Source of the DNA: Labilithrix sp.
GTDB lineage: Bacteria; Myxococcota_A; Polyangia; Polyangiales; Polyangiaceae
Reading direction: 5' to 3'
Assembly: GCA_019637195.1 (NCBI GenBank)
Contig: JAHBWA010000009.1
Coordinates: 52,960 to 116,959, forward strand
Length of the DNA: 64,000 nucleotides
The first letter of the stretch is position 1; each line of letters starts with the position of its first letter. The translations under genes and the position numbers were made by a program. A model generated the notes under the pieces. That model saw nothing but the letters and a program-made list of their open reading frames with translations. It was not told the DNA's origin and did not search any database. Shown here piece by piece: positions 59,382-64,000 of the stretch.

Positions 59382-59417
59382 GCGCCACCGCCTCGAGCTC
59401 ATGCTCGGCGGTGGCGC
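59382..59417. terminator. Strong hairpin between lon and the convergent lipoprotein gene
   Basis: gcgccaccgcc pairs with ggcggtggcgc and GAGC pairs with GCTC inside, giving a 15-bp stem with a 2-base bulge and a TCAT loop. It lies 30 bp after the lon stop and 46 bp from the other stop. No T-run follows on the + strand. Confidence 0.6.
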
Positions 59418-59463
59418 GACAGCGGCGAGCCACGGCGCGCGCGCCGCGGCGCGCCCGCATCTG

Positions 59464-60708
59464 TCAGTCCTCGGCGTCGAAGACGGCGCGCGCCACGACC
59501 TCGCCGAGATCCGCCAGCGCGGGGTACGCGACGTCCTGGTACTCGTAGCGGTCGTCGTTCAGGCGCCCGTTCGCGTTCGCGTAGAGCGTCGCCGCGAGGA
59601 AGAACGACCGACCGGAGCGCCGATCGACCACGTAGGCGTTCTCGACCATGAAGCCGTACGCCCGCCCGCCCTTGCTCGCGAGCGCGATGCTCCCACGAGG
59701 CACGACGCGCTCGATCCCGGGGAGCAGCGGCTTGTGCTCCGCGTCGACCGACGGCTTCGCGCCGCGATCGCTCGGCAAGGCCGAGAGCGCGCCGACGAGC
59801 ACCGAGCGCTCACGCTCGCCGAGGCGAGGCAGCGCTCCGTCGTGGAGCTCGGGCCGCATCACCGCGACGAGCAGCCCCTGCAGGTCCTCGAGCGACACCC
59901 GGTTCTTGTCCTCGAACGACATCGGCTCATCGACGACGCGTCCCGCGACGAGGTGGCTCTCTCCGACGTGCACGCCGCTCCCCTCGTTCTTGCCGAGGGC
60001 GAGCCGCCCCTCGCGCCGCGCGACGACGTGTGACGCACCGGCCACGAGGAGGCTCACCTGCGGCGTCGCCCGCGCGTCGTCTCCCGGCGCGACGCCCAGC
60101 CGGTGACGCATCCGCACGCTCGAGAGGCCGAGGCGCCACATGCGCTCGTGGAGGCCGTCGGCGCCGGCGAGATCGAACAGATCGTTGCTCGCGTCGTTGT
60201 CGGACATCACGATCGCCGCGGTGACCAGGTCGGCGACCGAAGCGATCCCCGGGCGCCGCTTGGTCTTGCTCACGAACCCCGCGCTGGGATCGAGCCCTGC
60301 CGCGCCTCGGTCGCGGCGCTCGGCGACCAGCTCGAGCGCCGCGACCGCTTCGCACAGCTTGATCGCGCTCGCAGGATAGAAGTACTCGGCGTCGACCCGG
60401 TACCCGTCGCGCCGCAGCCAACCGCCGCCCGGCGCCGGAACGCCGACGAGCACCTGCAGCCGGTAGTCCCCCGAGCGATCGAGCACGCGAGCGAGGCCGG
60501 CGTGACGGCGAAGGTCGACCTCGAGATCGCCCCTGGCCAGCGCAGGCGCCGCCCTCGCCTGCTCTGCCGCCCTCGCCTGCTCCGCCGACCTCGCCTGCTC
60601 CGTTTCCGGAGCGGCGCCGGGGCGGCCTCGCCCTCCGCACGCGATCCCGAGCGACGTCAGGACGAGCAGCGCGGAACGAAGCGACACCAGGGGCCATCTT
60701 GCCGGCAT
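59464..60708 (-). CDS. Beta-lactamase/serine hydrolase-fold lipoprotein
   Basis: 414 residues. The lipobox is IAC in LGIACGG. A spacer of EQARAA repeats (about 36-56) precedes the penicillin-recognising fold. The SxxK motif is SAIK (Ser114, Lys117), the SDN motif is MSDND (169-171) and the KTG equivalent is SKGG (in ALASKGGRAYGF). The late region GRSFFLAATLYANANG is the usual core strand. The order and spacing fit a class A-like enzyme, but KTG reads KGG and there are long inserts, so true beta-lactamase activity is uncertain. It lies 21 bp after the porin gene on the same strand. Confidence 0.82.
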   Translation of the reverse strand: MPARWPLVSLRSALLVLTSLGIACGGRGRPGAAPETEQARSAEQARAAEQARAAPALARGDLEVDLRRHAGLARVLDRSGDYRLQVLVGVPAPGGGWLRRDGYRVDAEYFYPASAIKLCEAVAALELVAERRDRGAAGLDPSAGFVSKTKRRPGIASVADLVTAAIVMSDNDASNDLFDLAGADGLHERMWRLGLSSVRMRHRLGVAPGDDARATPQVSLLVAGASHVVARREGRLALGKNEGSGVHVGESHLVAGRVVDEPMSFEDKNRVSLEDLQGLLVAVMRPELHDGALPRLGERERSVLVGALSALPSDRGAKPSVDAEHKPLLPGIERVVPRGSIALASKGGRAYGFMVENAYVVDRRSGRSFFLAATLYANANGRLNDDRYEYQDVAYPALADLGEVVARAVFDAED

Positions 60709-60728
60709 CGTCCGCGGAGGTCCATCCG

Positions 60729-62576
60729 TCAGGGCCCGAACGCCTGATCGAAGGCGAAGTAGAAGCCGAACGGATCGACGGGCAACGGGCTCCCGGTCTC
60801 GGGGAACGGGCCGCGCTTCAGCGGGAAGGCGACGTCGACGCGGAAGACGTTGCGGTTGACCTGCGGGAAGAGCGCGCGGAGCCCGAAGCCGACGGACTGC
60901 TTCGCGCGGAGCATGTCGAAGCCGTTCGCGGCGTCGCCGGCGTCGAAGAACGCGACCCCGGCGAGCTGCGCCTTCAAGATCTCGACCGACCGCGACCGGT
61001 ACTCGAGGTTGAAGAAGACGGTGTCCTTGCCGAAGAAGAACGACGTCGGGTACCCACGGAGCCGGTCGTCGCCGCCGATGAACGTCCGCGAGTTCAGGTA
61101 GTTCTTGTAGCGGTTGCTGAACGACGTGTTCATCACGATGCGGCCGGCGCCGAAGATGCGCGGCGTGACGGCGCCGAACGCGCCGCCGATCGATCCGTCG
61201 GTGATGATCCCGTCCTGGTTCTCGGCGAAGGTGCTGATGCTGGCGCCCGCGAGGCCGTCACCGAGCGCGACGGCGTAGCCGGCCTTGGCGCTGACGCCGA
61301 TGAAGTCGCGCGAGGAGCCGAGCGCGCGCGCCACCGGGTAGATCGAGGCGGAGATGTCGTGGCCGAGCCGGAAGTCCTCCTGGAGCGCGAGCGTGTTGAT
61401 GTCGAGCGTGCGAAGGAAATCGGTGCGGAAGGTGCGCCACCCGAGCGCCGGGTACACGCGCGACTCGCTGGTCGGCAGCGCGCGGCGCCGGAAGTCCGCG
61501 ACCGCCTCCGGGTTGAACGCCGACAGGTCGAACGTGTCGTACGACGCGGTCGCCGCGTTGACGGTGAGCGCGAAGTTGTTCTTCAGGCCCCAGCCGAACG
61601 AGCGCGTCACGCCCGCCGACGCCGAGAACGAGCGCGTCCGGTACTCGAACGGGATGAAGTCGCGCTCCGGCGTCCTCCGCGAGTCGAAGAGGAAGACCGA
61701 CGCGTTCGAGTAGCGGCGCGCGACGCCGACGGTGTAGCCGACGTCCGCGTCCCACGCCCAGTCGGTGCGCGTCGAGTACAGCCCCTGGCCGACGCTCGCG
61801 CCGACGCTCGATCCCTCCGGCTCGAGGCGCCGCCGGTTGACGAAGATCGCGGCGGTCGCGCCTGCGCCGATCCACGAGTAGCCGAAGCGCGGGATCTTGT
61901 AGCCGAGCCCGACGGTGAACGTCTCCGGCTGCATCTGGAAGCGCGTCTGCGCCGTGTGATGAAGACCGAGGAAGTTCGTCTCCTGCGGGACGATGACGAG
62001 GTTCTCGACGCCCCCCGGCGTCACCGCGATGTCGAACGAGAGGCGGAGGCTCCAGATGTCCTTCGTGATGACCAGGAGATCGACCTCGCCCGGCTCCTTC
62101 GACCGGACCGGCACGATGACGATGAGCGAGACCTGCATCGGCATCCGCGCGCGCATGTTGCGCGCGGTCTCGTCGATCATGACCTGGAGGTACTCGTCCC
62201 CTTCGCGGAGCAGCAGCTCGCGCCGGATGATGTAGTCCTTCGACAGGACGTGAAGCCAGTTGAGCATCGGCTTCGTCAGGTACTTTCCGACCGGCGAGAC
62301 GATCGGCACCTTCTTCAGCAGCTCGGGCCCCGGATCGCGCGGCTCGAGGACCTCGAGCCGCACCGTGTCGATGCGCCCGATCCGCTTGCCCTCGGGGGAG
62401 CGGTCGACGACGAGCCCGCGCTCGGCGAGGGCGGCCTGGATCGCCTCGCGCTCGTAGGGCGAGTACTCGGTCGCCTGCGACGTCGGCTTCTGGGCTCCCG
62501 CGGGGAGCGGCGCGAGCAAACCCGCCGCACACGCGAGGATCGAAACGACGAACGGTCCGCCGCGCACGCGGGCCAT
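60729..62576 (-). CDS. BamA/TamA-like outer-membrane protein (surface antigen family)
   Basis: 615 residues. The signal peptide ends PLPAGAQ. A POTRA-like region (about 65-160; IDTVRLEVLEPRDPG, YIIRRELLLREGDEYL) precedes a beta-barrel of 16 or so strands. The signature LRGYP (in DRLRGYPTSFFFG) near the end of the barrel is the conserved RGY/F motif of the Omp85 family. The C-terminus FGFYFAFDQAFGP ends close to an aromatic. There is only about one POTRA repeat, fewer than BamA, so it is more like TamA or a two-partner transporter. It starts at ATG 62576. Confidence 0.85.
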   Translation of the reverse strand: MARVRGGPFVVSILACAAGLLAPLPAGAQKPTSQATEYSPYEREAIQAALAERGLVVDRSPEGKRIGRIDTVRLEVLEPRDPGPELLKKVPIVSPVGKYLTKPMLNWLHVLSKDYIIRRELLLREGDEYLQVMIDETARNMRARMPMQVSLIVIVPVRSKEPGEVDLLVITKDIWSLRLSFDIAVTPGGVENLVIVPQETNFLGLHHTAQTRFQMQPETFTVGLGYKIPRFGYSWIGAGATAAIFVNRRRLEPEGSSVGASVGQGLYSTRTDWAWDADVGYTVGVARRYSNASVFLFDSRRTPERDFIPFEYRTRSFSASAGVTRSFGWGLKNNFALTVNAATASYDTFDLSAFNPEAVADFRRRALPTSESRVYPALGWRTFRTDFLRTLDINTLALQEDFRLGHDISASIYPVARALGSSRDFIGVSAKAGYAVALGDGLAGASISTFAENQDGIITDGSIGGAFGAVTPRIFGAGRIVMNTSFSNRYKNYLNSRTFIGGDDRLRGYPTSFFFGKDTVFFNLEYRSRSVEILKAQLAGVAFFDAGDAANGFDMLRAKQSVGFGLRALFPQVNRNVFRVDVAFPLKRGPFPETGSPLPVDPFGFYFAFDQAFGP

Positions 62577-62815
62577 CGTAGTACCGCGTACCCCGAAAGT
62601 CCGTAACGCTTTCAGCCCCATCCACCCGCGCAAGCGCCTCGCTCCGCAGCCGCAGCGCGGGTGCTGCGCGCTCGTCGCGCCTCGGCCAGCCTCTCCGCAC
62701 GGGCGCCCGGCATGACCGGACCGGTTCGCTCCGCGCCGCCAGGGGCGCGGCGTCCGCGCCCCGGACTGGCGCTCGCCGGACGTCTTTCCCTGTCTTTCGG
62801 GAGACTCGAGGGAGA

Positions 62816-62835
62816 TTGTCCTGTCGACCGGACAA
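62816..62835. promoter_or_regulatory. 20-bp palindrome upstream of a lipoprotein gene
   Basis: TTGTCC (62816-62821) and GGACAA (62830-62835) are inverse copies around a centre that contains gtcgac. It lies 19 bases before the ATG at 62855, in the promoter zone. No clear -10 is seen besides TTGTAG (62838-62843). Confidence 0.45.
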
Positions 62836-62854
62836 CTTGTAGCGTCTCCCCTCG

Positions 62855-63343
62855 ATGAAGTCTGTCTACGCTCTGGTCGCCACGGGCATCGTCGCCTCCG
62901 TCCTCGTCGTCTCCGCGTGCGCGGAGTCGGCGTCCGAGATCCCGCCGGGCCCGGGAGGGAGCGGCGCGGGGGACGATAGGCAGGAGGGCTCGAGCTCCAC
63001 GCTCCCGCCTCCGTCGAACCCCGGCCCGACCGAGTCGGGGACGAGCACGTCGAGCTCCTCCAGCAGCTCTGGCAGCTCGGGCTCGACGTCGAGCAGCAGC
63101 TCCAGCAGCTCGAGCTCCAGCAGCTCGGGCGGCGGCAGCGCTCCGGCGTGCAGCTGGGCAGGCGACATCCAGAAGATGCTCTCGAAGATTAGCGAGATCC
63201 AGGCGCAGGCGCCTTGCGACGCGACCTGCAACCCCGCCACCCACTGCTGCTTCGACCTGCTCGGCGGCGGCGGCGGCGGCCTGCCGATCGACGCTGGCAT
63301 CCCGGGCGGCGGCGGCATGGGCGGCAGCTGCGTATCGAACTGA
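62855..63343 (+). CDS. Serine-rich lipoprotein with small cysteine end
   Basis: 162 residues. The lipobox is VSAC in VVSACAE. A Pro/Gly spacer is followed by about 35 residues that are nearly all Ser with Gly and Thr (SSSSSSSGSSGSTSSSS). The C-terminal part has six cysteines (CSWAGDIQKMLSKISEIQ, CDATCNPATHCCFDLLGG) and glycine runs. The Ser stretch is coded by agc/tcg alternation and may vary in length between strains. ATG at 62855 fits the signal peptide. It is convergent with the nuclease-like gene and its end is duplicated. Confidence 0.85.
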   Translation: MKSVYALVATGIVASVLVVSACAESASEIPPGPGGSGAGDDRQEGSSSTLPPPSNPGPTESGTSTSSSSSSSGSSGSTSSSSSSSSSSSSSGGGSAPACSWAGDIQKMLSKISEIQAQAPCDATCNPATHCCFDLLGGGGGGLPIDAGIPGGGGMGGSCVSN

Positions 63344-63493
63344 GACTCGAGCCGAACGACGCGCCCGAGGGCCGCGCCGTCAGCGCCCGGCGGTGATCGT
63401 CGCGATCACCCCGTATCGAACTGAGACTCGAGCCGAACGACGCGCTCGAGAGCCGGACCGTCAGCGCCCGGCGGTGATCGTCGCGATCACCCC
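63332..63493. repeat. 81-bp tandem duplication across two convergent gene ends
   Basis: 63332-63412 and 63413-63493 are two copies with four mismatches. Each copy carries the end of the lipoprotein (gtatcgaactga) and the end of the nuclease-like gene. Only the first lipoprotein stop and the second nuclease stop (63461) are used. Confidence 0.95.
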
Positions 63494-64000
63494 AAAGTGA
63501 TCGGTCGGAAACGTCCCGTCGACGGGCTGGTCGAAGCACACGCGCGCCTCGATCGGCTCGCCCCGTTGCGCGTCGTCCGGCCCGCGGACCAACACGTAGT
63601 CGATCCGGCGCTCCGGCTCGCGCATCGGCTCGGCGAACGGGTTCCGCTTCGAGAACGTCGCCCCGGCGGAGCCGTCGCCGGCCACCGCGAAGGCGTCCGC
63701 GAAGTAGACGTACGGCCCGCCGAGCCCGGTGAGGCCCTTCATGTAGCGGATCTCGTCCGACTCCGGCTCCGCGTTGAAGTCGCCGACGACCACCGGGGGG
63801 AAGCCGCCGTCGACGGGCGCGAGCCGCGCCACGATCTCCGCGATCGCCTTCACCTGGAGGCACCGCACGTGACCGTGGTGAAACTTCCAGTTGAGGTGCG
63901 TGCAGAAGAACGGGACCTTCCCGAACGGCGCGTCGAGCTCCGCGAAGACGAGCGAGCGATCTTCGTCGGAGCCGCCGTTCGGCAGGGGGAAGACCTCCGA
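63461..64000 (-). CDS. Endonuclease/exonuclease/phosphatase-family protein, 3' part (5' end outside window)
   Basis: The frame is open to the window edge, giving 179 codons of the C-terminal part. Motifs of the EEP fold are present: FCTHLNWKFHHGHVRCLQVKAI, VVVGDFNAEPESDEI and the end FPTDHFGVIAT. The catalytic GDFN and DHFG motifs are complete, so the enzyme should be active. Related enzymes act on DNA, sphingomyelin or inositol phosphates, so the substrate is not clear. The last ten codons are repeated in the 81-bp tandem duplication. Start and any signal peptide are outside the window. Confidence 0.88.
   Translation of the reverse strand, partial: SEVFPLPNGGSDEDRSLVFAELDAPFGKVPFFCTHLNWKFHHGHVRCLQVKAIAEIVARLAPVDGGFPPVVVGDFNAEPESDEIRYMKGLTGLGGPYVYFADAFAVAGDGSAGATFSKRNPFAEPMREPERRIDYVLVRGPDDAQRGEPIEARVCFDQPVDGTFPTDHFGVIATITAGR

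Overview
The window is one very GC-rich chromosomal segment with strong third-position G/C bias and densely packed genes. The gene content points to a member of the Myxococcota, probably class Polyangia. It has an MglA-type small GTPase, a eukaryote-like Ser/Thr kinase followed by a TPR-type protein, and a histidine kinase with a PocR sensor. It also has a receiver-first PAS kinase, a decayed GspE-N/GAF-like protein of a family I know only from myxobacteria, and many lipoproteins with Pro/Ala/Ser-rich linkers. I saw no rRNA, tRNA, CRISPR array, phage or insertion sequence. The taxonomic call is an inference from gene families.

Layout. 1-4.9 kb: the end of an Fpg/Nei glycosylase, a HExxH protein, a Tudor-like protein and three lipoprotein-type genes. 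4.9-9.8 kb: a leftward operon (MglA-like GTPase, PocR histidine kinase, thiL) divergent from a peroxiredoxin with a histone-H1-like tail. 10.3-13.1 kb: an M48 protease and a dynamin-like GTPase. 13.2-16.3 kb: a leftward four-gene operon from a homoserine-kinase-like enzyme to a metallo-hydrolase lipoprotein. 16.5-21 kb: a HTH-like protein and a kinase/TPR/lipoprotein operon. 21-25.4 kb: an exported basic protein, a receiver-PAS-kinase fusion, gatB and a FtsB-like protein. 25.5-27.3 kb: an island of dense frameshifts covering a pseudogene and the end of a response regulator. 27-34.6 kb: a tripartite RND efflux operon that carries its own LytS/LytTR pair. 34.9-44 kb: uspA, a TerB-like gene, glgP, a ChaN/Tiki-like lipoprotein, a copper-monooxygenase-fold lipoprotein with a FadL-like porin, and a kelch lipoprotein. 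44-52 kb: a PRPP-synthetase-like enzyme, a methylmalonyl-CoA mutase large subunit, two RNA-modification enzymes, a triple winged-helix membrane protein and a repeat protein. 52-64 kb: lipoproteins, a TetR regulator, lon, a beta-lactamase-fold lipoprotein, a BamA-like porin and the start of an exo/endonuclease-phosphatase gene.

Genes are often translationally coupled by ATGA, GTGA or TGATG overlaps. The most interesting regulatory signal is a pair of matching inverted repeats, TGAACG-N11-CGTTCA. One lies in the promoter of the tetR gene and the other overlaps a good promoter for lon, so the regulator probably controls itself and the Lon protease. A second theme is tandem duplication of gene 3' ends with their stop codons (at about 1.0, 2.4, 42.6 and 63.4 kb). 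A third is start codons placed 5-10 bases after a -10 hexamer without a Shine-Dalgarno, which suggests leaderless mRNAs.
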